Below, piece after piece: positions 8,620-16,676 of a stretch of 51,969 nucleotides of DNA. Every line of letters begins with the position of its first letter. Within the stretch, counting starts at the first letter, position 1. Made by a program: the position numbers and the translations under genes. The DNA is taken from the NCBI GenBank assembly GCA_910587425.1, contig CAJUKU010000015.1, positions 1 to 51,969 on the forward strand. The letters run 5' to 3'. This stretch comes from an uncultured Muribaculaceae bacterium (GTDB taxonomy: Bacteria; Bacteroidota; Bacteroidia; Bacteroidales; Muribaculaceae). The notes below the pieces were generated by a model, which was not told the origin of the DNA, searched no databases, and saw only the letters and a program-made list of their open reading frames with translations.

Positions 8620-9374
8620 AGTTTTGATTGTGAGTAGAGAATGCGAGCCGCTTCAAGATCGGCGGGAGTATCGACCGACAATGAGCGTTTATCTGTCACT
8701 GCAATGCGTATACGGTAGCCGGCAGACAGCCACCGCAGTTGTTCGAGGCGCTCCGCCTCCTCCAGAGGTGACGGCGGCAACGCGACAAGCTCACGAAGTG
8801 TCGACGCACGGTAAGCGTAAAGACCTATGTGGGTATAGAACGTTGCCCTTTCGAGCCATTGGCGCCATTCGACATCGCGCACATACGGGATTATAGACCG
8901 GCTGAAATAGAGTGCGTTGAAACCGGCATCAAACACCACTTTAGGCGTATCGGGCGAAAACAGAGCCTCGAAACCCAGACCGGGATCAAAACGCGTTGCG
9001 AGCGTGGCTATCGCCGTGTCGGGATTATTGAAACACTCCATCAGGAGTTGGAGGTGCTCCGCGTCAAGAAATGGCTCATCGCCCTGGATGTTGACAACGA
9101 CATCGGAATCCGAAGCGATCAATGCCGAGACCTCGGCACACCGGTCGGTGCCGCTTCTGTGAGTGGTTGCGGTCATAACCACATTGCCGCCGAAAGCCTT
9201 GACAGCATCGGCTATGCGCTCATCATCGGTGGCGACAGTGACTTGGGGCAGAACCGTAGCGGCACGCGTATAGACATGCTCGATCAATGTCTTGTCGCCA
9301 ATACGCGCCAAAGGCTTACCCGGCAAGCGGGTAGAGGCATAGCGCGCTGGGATAATTCCGATGAAACGGGTCAT
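8616..9374 (-). CDS. kdsB: 3-deoxy-manno-octulosonate cytidylyltransferase (CMP-Kdo synthetase)
   Basis: This enzyme activates Kdo with CTP to give CMP-Kdo for addition to lipid A. The 252-residue product has the CTP-binding N-terminus IPARYASTRLPGKPL, HRSGTDRCAEV (~98-108), VNIQGDEPF (~120-128), HIGLYAYR (~186-193) and the closing SVDTPADLE. All are standard for KdsB. It lies far from the waaA operon, in a series with a PHP phosphatase and the M16-like gene. A second, more divergent cytidylyltransferase occurs at 34100-34834. Confidence 0.95.
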   Translation of the reverse strand: MTRFIGIIPARYASTRLPGKPLARIGDKTLIEHVYTRAATVLPQVTVATDDERIADAVKAFGGNVVMTATTHRSGTDRCAEVSALIASDSDVVVNIQGDEPFLDAEHLQLLMECFNNPDTAIATLATRFDPGLGFEALFSPDTPKVVFDAGFNALYFSRSIIPYVRDVEWRQWLERATFYTHIGLYAYRASTLRELVALPPSPLEEAERLEQLRWLSAGYRIRIAVTDKRSLSVDTPADLEAARILYSQSKL

Positions 9375-9398
9375 GAGATTGTATGTTTTGACTGCGTG

Positions 9399-10214
9399 TC
9401 AACTATTTCGGATAGAGCGGAGAATATCGAGCGCTTCGGCACGATGCACGTCGATCAGCTCAGTGAAATGGGCATCGCTGTTTACCAGTATGGTCACGCC
9501 GGCATCGGCAAGACGCTTCCAATGGCGCCGGTCAGGCGAGAATCGCCCCGCCTGATGAAACGCCTTGGTGTTAATCTCCACAGCCACACCGCTGTCGATA
9601 ATCGCACCGGTGACGCGGTCTGTCAGATCGACATACCACCGCTCATCCTCAATGCCGGGACAACATGCCGAGGCATTAAGTCCTACCTTGTCGTAGTGAC
9701 CCAATATGTCGAAGCCTCCCGCACGCACCATATCCTCGATACGCGAATAATATAATTCGACCACATGGCGGAGATCCCCTCCGAAATGAGCGTCGAGCTT
9801 GCGCGCGAACGATTGCGGATTTCCGTCGATATCGACCATGCCATCATTGCCGGGAAGGAAATGCACAGATCCTATGGTGTAGTCCAGACCAAGTCCGGCG
9901 AAATATGGATGTGCAGGTCCCCAGTCGTCACCGAGGTAATCAACCTCCATTCCGGCATACAGATTGAGGCGTCCGGCATATAACGACCGGAGCCGCGCGA
10001 CCTCGGCAAGGTATTCCGGCACCTGTATTGCCGGCATATTGCATGGAGATTCGACAGGAATAGGCGAATGGGGAGTGAAACCGTAATGTTCCATTCCGGC
10101 AGCGGCAGCAGCGGCGGCAAATTCCGCCATTGTGTTGCGTCCGTCGCAGAACTGCGTGTGCGAATGGAAGTTATATCGGTCAGTCGACCGTGATATCAGG
10201 GCAAAGTCGATCAT
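9399..10214 (-). CDS. PHP-domain phosphatase, histidinol-phosphatase (HisK) type
   Basis: The 272-residue product has PHP metal-binding signatures: FHSHTQFCDGR (His17, His19), a Glu in AGMEVDYLG, SVHFLPG, DILGHYDK and, near the C-terminus, NSDAH. Order and length fit HisK-type histidinol-phosphate phosphatases of the histidine pathway, although PHP phosphatases of other specificity look alike. No other his genes are nearby. ATG 10214 was chosen because it directly precedes the conserved core; it overlaps the 3' end of cstA by 35 bp. Upstream in-frame codons would increase the overlap. Confidence 0.82.
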   Translation of the reverse strand: MIDFALISRSTDRYNFHSHTQFCDGRNTMAEFAAAAAAAGMEHYGFTPHSPIPVESPCNMPAIQVPEYLAEVARLRSLYAGRLNLYAGMEVDYLGDDWGPAHPYFAGLGLDYTIGSVHFLPGNDGMVDIDGNPQSFARKLDAHFGGDLRHVVELYYSRIEDMVRAGGFDILGHYDKVGLNASACCPGIEDERWYVDLTDRVTGAIIDSGVAVEINTKAFHQAGRFSPDRRHWKRLADAGVTILVNSDAHFTELIDVHRAEALDILRSIRNS

Positions 10215-11646
10215 CGGCACGTGGTAAGCGTTGAACTTTGATTGCAAACAGTGCTGCGAATAGTGTCGCGACAACTATTCCGGCAGCCACAGCTATGAAA
10301 ATGTCAAGCCCGAACCCTTCGGGACGCGGCGCGAAAAGAATGTAGCTGACGCTGACCGCCGTCATGAACATAGCCGGAAGAAGCGTTATGATGTATGGTT
10401 TGCCGTGACGCGCCATATATACTGTCACCGCCCATAGGGTGAATACGGCGAGCGTCTGGTTTGACCATGCGAAATAGCGCCAAAGCACCGTGAAATCCAC
10501 CATCATCAGCCCGAGCACCGCCGCAAAAATAGGGAGCGAGATGGCGAGTCGGCGCCAGAAAGTGTGCTGGCGCATGTGCAGGAAATCAGCCACGATCAGG
10601 CGGGCACTGCGAAGCGCCGTGTCGCCGGTGGATATCGGAGCGGCAACGACCCCGAGGAGCGCGAGTATGCCGCCAGCCGTACCGAGCCATGTAAACGAGA
10701 TATCCTTCACGAGCGCTCCTGCACTGTTGCCGTGCTCAGCCATATAGACTGTGAGCTGCTCGTAGCTGCCGGTGAACGCGATTGCAGCAGCCGCCCATAC
10801 GAGAGCGACTATACCCTCAGCCACCATGGCGCCGTAGAACACCGGACGCGCGAGCTTCTCGTTAGTCAGGCAGCGCGCCATCATAGGACTCTGTGTGGCA
10901 TGGAATCCGGATATGGCTCCACATGCGATGCTGACAAACATCATGGGGAACAGCGGGTGCGTTCCGGCATCAGGGTAACGCGACGACAGTCCGTCGGCAA
11001 ATCCATCCGGGATGCTTACCGGCCCGAAAATCAGGTAGACGAGCAGACCGACAGCCATGAAGAGGAGAGCGAAGCCGAATATGGGGTAAAGACGTCCGAT
11101 CAGCTTGTCGACAGGCAGAAGAGTGGCAAGGATATAGTAGCCGAGGATCACCACAATCCACACCGTGCGGTCGAGCCACGACGGAGTCATGCCCGCTATA
11201 ATATCAGCCGGGTTGAGCACAAACACAGCTCCCACAAGCACAAGCAGCAGCACGGAGAAAGCGCGCATGATCTGCTTGACTGTCATGCCGAGCTCGTTGC
11301 CGACAATCTCGGGCAGCGAAGCACCGTTCATGCGTATGGAGATCACGCCGGATATGAAATCATGGACAGCACCGGCGAAAATCGTGCCGAACACGATCCA
11401 CAGAAATGCCGCCGGACCGAACATCACACCCATTATGGCGCCGAAAATCGGACCGAGACCGGCTATGTTGAGAAACTGGATGAGGAACACACGCCATACG
11501 GGCATCGGAGTGTAATCGACTCCGTCAGCCATTGTCAGAGCTGGCATCGGACGGCGCGAATCGGTAGCCATCACGCGATCCACGAGAGTGCCGTAGATGA
11601 AATAGCCTCCAATCAGTACGGCGAGCGCTATGAGAAACGATACCAT
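10180..11646 (-). CDS. cstA: Carbon starvation protein CstA family transporter
   Basis: This 488-residue inner-membrane protein has many hydrophobic segments. CstA signatures include FLNIAGLGPIFGAIMG (~57-72), FAGAVHDFISG (~90-100), SGFHATQSPMMARC (~245-258) and APISTGDTALRSAR (~340-353). Family members import peptides or pyruvate. It is shorter than the ~700-residue enterobacterial CstA, as usual for Bacteroidetes. It starts seven bases after floA, so the two are probably cotranscribed. The C-terminus overlaps the downstream PHP gene. Confidence 0.92.
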   Translation of the reverse strand: MVSFLIALAVLIGGYFIYGTLVDRVMATDSRRPMPALTMADGVDYTPMPVWRVFLIQFLNIAGLGPIFGAIMGVMFGPAAFLWIVFGTIFAGAVHDFISGVISIRMNGASLPEIVGNELGMTVKQIMRAFSVLLLVLVGAVFVLNPADIIAGMTPSWLDRTVWIVVILGYYILATLLPVDKLIGRLYPIFGFALLFMAVGLLVYLIFGPVSIPDGFADGLSSRYPDAGTHPLFPMMFVSIACGAISGFHATQSPMMARCLTNEKLARPVFYGAMVAEGIVALVWAAAAIAFTGSYEQLTVYMAEHGNSAGALVKDISFTWLGTAGGILALLGVVAAPISTGDTALRSARLIVADFLHMRQHTFWRRLAISLPIFAAVLGLMMVDFTVLWRYFAWSNQTLAVFTLWAVTVYMARHGKPYIITLLPAMFMTAVSVSYILFAPRPEGFGLDIFIAVAAGIVVATLFAALFAIKVQRLPRADDRLCPDITVD

Positions 11647-11653
11647 CGCCGAA

Positions 11654-12631
11654 TCATTCGTTTGCAGCCGAACCTGCGGGATTTACAATCATCTGGCGCA
11701 TATTGGTGTCAGCCTGCACGTTTTTCATCCGGTAGTAATCCATCACTCCGAGATTGCCGGTGGCGAATGCCTGCGCCATGGCGCGGGGCAACTCAGCCTC
11801 AGCCTCTATGACCTTTGCGCGAGCCTCCTGCGCCTTAGCCTTCATCTCCTGCTCGAGAGCGATAGCCATTGCACGGCGTTCCTCAGCCTTAGCCTGTGCG
11901 ATATTCTTGTCAGCCTGAGCCTGATCGATCTGAAGGGCGGCACCGATGTTCTTACCTATGTCGATGTCGGCGATGTCGATCGACAGAATCTCGAATGCCG
12001 TGCCGCTGTCGAGACCCTTGCGGAGCACAAGCTTGGATATGCTGTCGGGATTCTCAAGCACCTGCTTATGGCTTTCGGAAGAACCGATGGAGGAGACTAT
12101 ACCCTCGCCCACACGGGCAAGAACAGTGTCCTCACCGGCACCGCCGACGAGCTGACGGATGTTGGCACGCACAGTCACGCGCGCCTTGGCTATAAGCTGG
12201 ATTCCATCCTTTGCGACAGCGGTAACAGGAGGGGTGTCGATCACCTTCGGGTTAACGCTCATCTGCACCGCCTGGAACACATCGCGTCCGGCGAGGTCGA
12301 TCGCCGTAGCCATCTTGAAGCCGAGATCGATATTAGCCTTTGAAGCCGACACGAGAGCATGAACCACCTTCTCGACATCGCCTCCGGCGAGATAGTGCGC
12401 CTCGAGATCATCGCGGGTCACGTCGGAAAGTCCCGCCTTGTGCGCCTCGATCATAGCCTGGACGATAGTGTTGACAGGCACTTTACGAATGCGCATCAGC
12501 ATAAGCTGGATCAGAGATATGCGCACGCCGCTCACGCGCGCCGAGATCCATAGGAAGAGCGGTACATAATAGAAGAAAACGCATAGCAGTATCAGTACCA
12601 CTACACCGAGGATTACGATAGTCAGTTCCAT
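11654..12631 (-). CDS. floA: Flotillin-like protein FloA
   Basis: This membrane-microdomain scaffold has a single N-terminal hydrophobic anchor (~3-28), an SPFH/band-7-like region and a long Ala/Glu/Lys-rich C-terminal helix (~230-300) with repeated AQAKAEERRA-type heptads expected for oligomerisation. The 325-residue length matches FloA (YqfA). An in-frame TTG six bases upstream was rejected in favour of ATG 12631, which gives MELTIVILG. cstA follows after seven bases; the upstream beta-propeller/TPR gene ends 88 bp before it. Confidence 0.94.
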   Translation of the reverse strand: MELTIVILGVVVLILLCVFFYYVPLFLWISARVSGVRISLIQLMLMRIRKVPVNTIVQAMIEAHKAGLSDVTRDDLEAHYLAGGDVEKVVHALVSASKANIDLGFKMATAIDLAGRDVFQAVQMSVNPKVIDTPPVTAVAKDGIQLIAKARVTVRANIRQLVGGAGEDTVLARVGEGIVSSIGSSESHKQVLENPDSISKLVLRKGLDSGTAFEILSIDIADIDIGKNIGAALQIDQAQADKNIAQAKAEERRAMAIALEQEMKAKAQEARAKVIEAEAELPRAMAQAFATGNLGVMDYYRMKNVQADTNMRQMIVNPAGSAANE

Positions 12632-12719
12632 TTCCAAAGCAAGATTTATGGTGATGTATTATTCTGTATTCCGATTATTACGCAGAATTCTGTTTATGTA
12701 GCGAAGTCACGCCGGAGGC

Positions 12720-14111
12720 TCAGTTGCACTCGGCTGATATAACCTCATTGCGGAGCCGGGCTGCATTGCGCCGCAGATTGGACTCCTCGCTTTCCGCCTG
12801 ACGGATGGAAGCGGCAAGGGTTGTGTCGGATTTATAGTCTTTGCGGAGCTGATCAAGGCGCTTGGTGCAGCTTTCGAGATTGCGCAGCGCATCGACATAG
12901 CGGTTCATAAGCGAGCGCGCCTGCTGCGAATGCAGTTGCGACGACGCTGTCACTACCCTACCGTCGGGGAGAGAGAGACGCACAGAGGGCACCGCCACCG
13001 GTTTCGGCTGCGACAGAGCCTCGTTTATGCGGTCGAAAACAGCGGTACGCTCATCACCCGACTGCTGAGTGACGGCTACAGAGGTGAGGAGTGCGAACTG
13101 AGGCAGCGACGGAGTGTCGACCGGATAGTTTATGCGCAGTTCCTGCGGGACGAATATGTAGATTGTTATCGAGTCATCGAGGCGATTGCGGTCAGTAGCC
13201 CACCATCCGGCACCTGTAGCCTCGTCGACCGCCATCATATAATCATCATACGGTGAGTTATAGGGCATTCCAACATTCTGCGGCTGCAGGAACTGCTCGC
13301 CATCGAAACGCGACAGGAATATATCGTAACCGCCGAGAGAGTTCTCGCCGTCATTCGCAAAATAAAGCGTCACGCCATCAGGCATAAGGAACGGATAGTT
13401 TGCATCGGCACCCTCGCCGAGAGCATCGCCCAGCGGGCGCGGTTCTTCCCACGATCCGTCATCGAGGCGGAATGTCTGCACAAGGCGGAAGTTCTCATTG
13501 GCGTCGGGGGCAGCCCAGATCATACGGTCGGCAGCCGGTGTGACATATACCGCGGTCGGCTCGGCAGCCTCCATTCCCTGCGGCAACGCATCAACAGAAC
13601 GCAGCGAACCAGCCTCGCGCGAAAGTCGGTAGGCACGCAGAAAATCCTCTTTATCGACAGCGATGGAATCAACCACCACGATCTTCTCCACACGGTCGAG
13701 CATGTTGCGAGCCGCATCTATACGACCACGCAACGCCTCCACCTCGGCAGCGAGCGGATCCGCCTTCTTGCGAGCCTTCTTCAGCGCCGCCTCGTATTTG
13801 TCGAGCAGTTCCTCTGCATCGTCAAAGCGGTACTCCATAAAAGCGATCTCAGCTTCAGCAACCTTCGATTCGGAGGTGCCCTTAGCCAGATGAGCAAGTG
13901 CCGATTTGTAATTCCCGGTGCGCATGTAAGCCACACCGAGTTTATGCTGCAGCGCAGCGTCGCGCGGCTTCGCATCGACCGCCGCTTTCAATCCGGGTAT
14001 CGCATCGGCGTAATCCCCTTGTCCGAAAGCCGCTTCGGCATCGGCGAGCGACTGTGCACTAACCATAACCGAGCCTATGATAAATATGATGAAAAAACAG
14101 ATCTGTTTCAT
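12720..14111 (-). CDS. Secreted TPR and PD40 beta-propeller protein
   Basis: The 463-residue product begins with a signal peptide (hydrophobic 4-17, SAQS cleavage region). Tetratricopeptide repeats follow (~20-110, e.g. AEAAFGQGDYADAIPGL and LGVAYMRTGNYKSAL), then a WD40-like PD40 region with DGVTLYFANDG and LGGYDIFLSRFDGEQF (~240-275), and a C-terminal coiled coil (~390-460). This layout is common in Bacteroidetes periplasmic or envelope proteins related to the OmpA/PorE type, but no OmpA domain is present. The start codon lies four bases after a full consensus promoter, so the message may be leaderless. Confidence 0.8.
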   Translation of the reverse strand: MKQICFFIIFIIGSVMVSAQSLADAEAAFGQGDYADAIPGLKAAVDAKPRDAALQHKLGVAYMRTGNYKSALAHLAKGTSESKVAEAEIAFMEYRFDDAEELLDKYEAALKKARKKADPLAAEVEALRGRIDAARNMLDRVEKIVVVDSIAVDKEDFLRAYRLSREAGSLRSVDALPQGMEAAEPTAVYVTPAADRMIWAAPDANENFRLVQTFRLDDGSWEEPRPLGDALGEGADANYPFLMPDGVTLYFANDGENSLGGYDIFLSRFDGEQFLQPQNVGMPYNSPYDDYMMAVDEATGAGWWATDRNRLDDSITIYIFVPQELRINYPVDTPSLPQFALLTSVAVTQQSGDERTAVFDRINEALSQPKPVAVPSVRLSLPDGRVVTASSQLHSQQARSLMNRYVDALRNLESCTKRLDQLRKDYKSDTTLAASIRQAESEESNLRRNAARLRNEVISAECN

Positions 14112-14115
14112 ACCC

Positions 14116-14147
14116 CAAAGTTAATGATAATTTCCGATAATGCCAAA
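14116..14147 (-). promoter_or_regulatory. Full-consensus promoter abutting a start codon
   Basis: On the minus strand TTTG (14147-14144) and TAACTTTG (14123-14116) are spaced by exactly 20 nt. The ATG begins at 14111, only four bases after the box, so initiation should fall at or next to the A of the ATG. Confidence 0.8.
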
Positions 14148-14206
14148 ACAAACGTGCGCGTGTGCGCGAAGCATCCAGACAGAACGCCCACGGCTCTCAT
14201 ATGAAA

Positions 14207-15088
14207 TCAGGTCTTCTGCCGATGGCGATATGCAGATGGATTCATTCCCATGATCTTACTGAACAGGCGAGAGAAGTAATAAGGATCCGAGATGCCCGTC
14301 TTATGGCAAATCGCATTTATCTTCATTGGAGTAGCATCGAGCAATTCACAGGCATGCTTGATTTTAAGCAGATTGAAATATGACAGAGGAGAGTGTCCGG
14401 TGCGAGCCTTGAATGATGACGAGAGGTAGGAACGTGACAGTCCGGAATAATCGGAAAGGTCGTCAAGAGTAAGGGCACGCTCAAGATTCTCTGTCATGAA
14501 GTGTATTGTCTCCCTTATGACATCCTCATCGTTCTTCAAGGATCCTGCATGGCGGTATTCTTTCAGATAGCGCAGGGATCCTATGTAGTGATGGAAAAGC
14601 GACATGGCATATCGCAGGTTCTCAGTGCTAAAACCGGCATCAAGGGTGGTGTATATTTCCTCAAACAGGTTTATACGGTCCCTTATCCTGGAGTCATTCC
14701 CGGGATCGATCTCATGCGGAACTGATGTTTCCGGGGAATATTCGTCAGCAAGTGAGCCACTGAAGTGAATCCAGTATATTGTCCATGGATGATCGGAATT
14801 TGTGGCGTATGAATGGGGACACGCAGGTGGAAGTATGAAATAGGTATTGGATTTGATCTCATGACGGCGGTTGTTTACCTCAAACCAGCCCTCACCATCC
14901 GTAGCGTATATAAGCACATACTCTCCTATCGGATCGGTGCGCTCCCTAAAATGCCCATAAGCATGTGGATAATAACCGATATCCGTGATATGAAGAGTTG
15001 AGAGCACCGGGTCTGCGCTCATCAGATCAATGATCATTTTAGGCAGGACAATGGAGCGTTGTCCGCTGAATCCGTCACGTCGTCTCAT
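14207..15088 (-). CDS. AraC-family transcriptional regulator
   Basis: The 293-residue protein has an AraC-type cupin sensor (~25-160; EVNNRRHEIKSNTYFILPP) and a C-terminal double helix-turn-helix (~195-290). The latter includes LTLDDLSDYSGLSRSYLSSSFKARTGHSPLSYF and a second helix set DPYYFSRLFSKIMGMNPSAYR. Sensor-type AraC proteins usually activate a neighbouring sugar-use operon on binding a sugar. Here it is divergent from the sugar porter/DUF5107/GH2 operon with a 161-bp spacer, so it is the likely regulator. The ligand is unknown. Confidence 0.93.
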   Translation of the reverse strand: MRRRDGFSGQRSIVLPKMIIDLMSADPVLSTLHITDIGYYPHAYGHFRERTDPIGEYVLIYATDGEGWFEVNNRRHEIKSNTYFILPPACPHSYATNSDHPWTIYWIHFSGSLADEYSPETSVPHEIDPGNDSRIRDRINLFEEIYTTLDAGFSTENLRYAMSLFHHYIGSLRYLKEYRHAGSLKNDEDVIRETIHFMTENLERALTLDDLSDYSGLSRSYLSSSFKARTGHSPLSYFNLLKIKHACELLDATPMKINAICHKTGISDPYYFSRLFSKIMGMNPSAYRHRQKT

Positions 15089-15218
15089 ACTTTTTACTAA
15101 AATCAGACACCATGCTTCACATTACTGTGAAAACCATCCGGCAAATTTAATTCAAAAAAAGTAATATTGTCCATCCGTTTTTGTTTAAAATTTCATTTCC
15201 ACAGATAAATGATGAGCG

Positions 15219-15226
15219 TAATTTTG
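15219..15226 (+). promoter_or_regulatory. -7 element (TAATTTTG) of the sugar operon
   Basis: TAATTTTG fits TAnnTTTG and ends 23 bp before ATG 15250. No TTG at 20-nt spacing is seen, consistent with a promoter that needs an activator such as the divergent AraC protein (inference). Confidence 0.5.
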
Positions 15227-15249
15227 CGTCAGAAAATAAAACATACTCC

Positions 15250-16638
15250 ATGACTTCACAAATATCACGTAGATTTATCTACTTCATCTGCTGCGTGTCG
15301 GCACTGGGAGGGCTCCTTTTTGGATATGACTGGGTGGTGATAGGTGGCGCGAAACCATTCTATGAGGCCTACTTCAATATCTCAGACAATCCATCCATGC
15401 AGGGACTCGCCATGAGCATAGCCATCGCCGGATGCCTGCTTGGCGCAATGGTGGCAGGTCTGTTCGCTGACAGATTCGGCAGAAAGCCCCTGATGATCTT
15501 CTCGGCAGCCGTCTTTCTTGTATCCGCATGGCTGACCGGCGCCGTCGACAGATTCATACCTTTTCTAATAGCCCGTTTCATCGGAGGTGTGGCGATTGGA
15601 GTCGCTTCGGGGCTATCGCCGATGTATATTGCCGAAGTCTCTCCATCGAGAATGAGGGGCAAGATGGTGTCGGTAAATCAGCTTACCATAGTGATCGGGA
15701 TTCTGCTTGCCCAGATAGTAAACTGGTTGATCGCCGCACCGGTCGACGTGTCGTCCGGTGCGACATTCGTCGAATCATGGAATTGTCAGCGCGGGTGGAG
15801 ATACATGTTCTGGGCGGAGGCTTATCCAGCACTTGCATTTCTTCTACTTGTGGTTTTTATTCCGGAAAGTCCGCGTTGGCTTATGATGAAAACGCGCGTC
15901 GAGGATGCACGGAAAGTTTTCTCAAACATCGGAGGGATGGAATATGCCGCAACAGAGATCAAGGCGATCGAGGCGGCAGAAAAGCGGAGTGACAGCAAAG
16001 GCTCATTACAGCTGCTTTTCCGCAAACCATATCTGGCGCTGATCATAACGGGAATAATCATTGCGGTTTTCCAGCAATGGTGTGGCACAAATGTAATTTT
16101 CAATTATGCCCAGGAGATTTTCTCCAATGCGGGATATGATCTTGGCGAGATGCTTTTCAATATAGTGCTCACAGGAGTGACCAACGTTATCTTCACAATC
16201 GTGGCGCTATATGCAGTCGACAGGCTTGGCAGAAAATCGCTGATGCTTATTGGATCCGGTGGACTTTTTGCCATATATCTTCTACTGGGAGGATGTTATT
16301 ATCTCCAGGTTTCAGGAGTATTCATGGTAGTTCTGGTCATGCTCGCCATCGCCTGCTATGCCATGACTTTAGGCCCGGTGACATGGGTGCTCCTCGCCGA
16401 GATCTTTCCGAACAATGTGAGAGGGATGGCTGTGGCGGTGTGCACATTCGCACTTTGGACAGGATGTTTCACACTCACTTATACATTTCCCCTTCTGAAC
16501 GCCGGGCTCGGCAGCGACGGTACATTCTGGCTATATTCCGCCATCTGTCTTTCGGGATTCGTCTATTTCAAGCGGGTGCTTCGCGAGACCCGTGGTAAAT
16601 CGCTTGAACAGATAGAGCGTGAATTATTGAAAAACTGA
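15250..16638 (+). CDS. MFS sugar porter (sugar:proton symporter family)
   Basis: This inner-membrane transporter of the major facilitator sugar-porter family is 462 residues long with about twelve membrane helices. Hallmarks are GGLLFGYDWVVIGGA in helix 1, the loop ADRFGRKPLMI, PESPRWLM after helix 6, the helix-7 stretch QQWCGTNVIFNYA, the second loop DRLGRKSLM, and ETRGKSLEQIE at the C-terminus. It resembles xylose/arabinose/galactose symporters; the sugar is not determined. The frame is open upstream to 15181, but that includes the promoter box, so ATG 15250 is preferred. It heads an operon with the DUF5107 and GH2 genes. Confidence 0.93.
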   Translation: MTSQISRRFIYFICCVSALGGLLFGYDWVVIGGAKPFYEAYFNISDNPSMQGLAMSIAIAGCLLGAMVAGLFADRFGRKPLMIFSAAVFLVSAWLTGAVDRFIPFLIARFIGGVAIGVASGLSPMYIAEVSPSRMRGKMVSVNQLTIVIGILLAQIVNWLIAAPVDVSSGATFVESWNCQRGWRYMFWAEAYPALAFLLLVVFIPESPRWLMMKTRVEDARKVFSNIGGMEYAATEIKAIEAAEKRSDSKGSLQLLFRKPYLALIITGIIIAVFQQWCGTNVIFNYAQEIFSNAGYDLGEMLFNIVLTGVTNVIFTIVALYAVDRLGRKSLMLIGSGGLFAIYLLLGGCYYLQVSGVFMVVLVMLAIACYAMTLGPVTWVLLAEIFPNNVRGMAVAVCTFALWTGCFTLTYTFPLLNAGLGSDGTFWLYSAICLSGFVYFKRVLRETRGKSLEQIERELLKN

Positions 16639-16676
16639 CAAAAAACAACGATAACAGATAAATAATTATAACAGGT

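Noticed and set aside
12632..12637. TTG start for floA six bases upstream
   Set aside because: ATG 12631 directly precedes the membrane anchor; the TTG adds only two residues and no better context.
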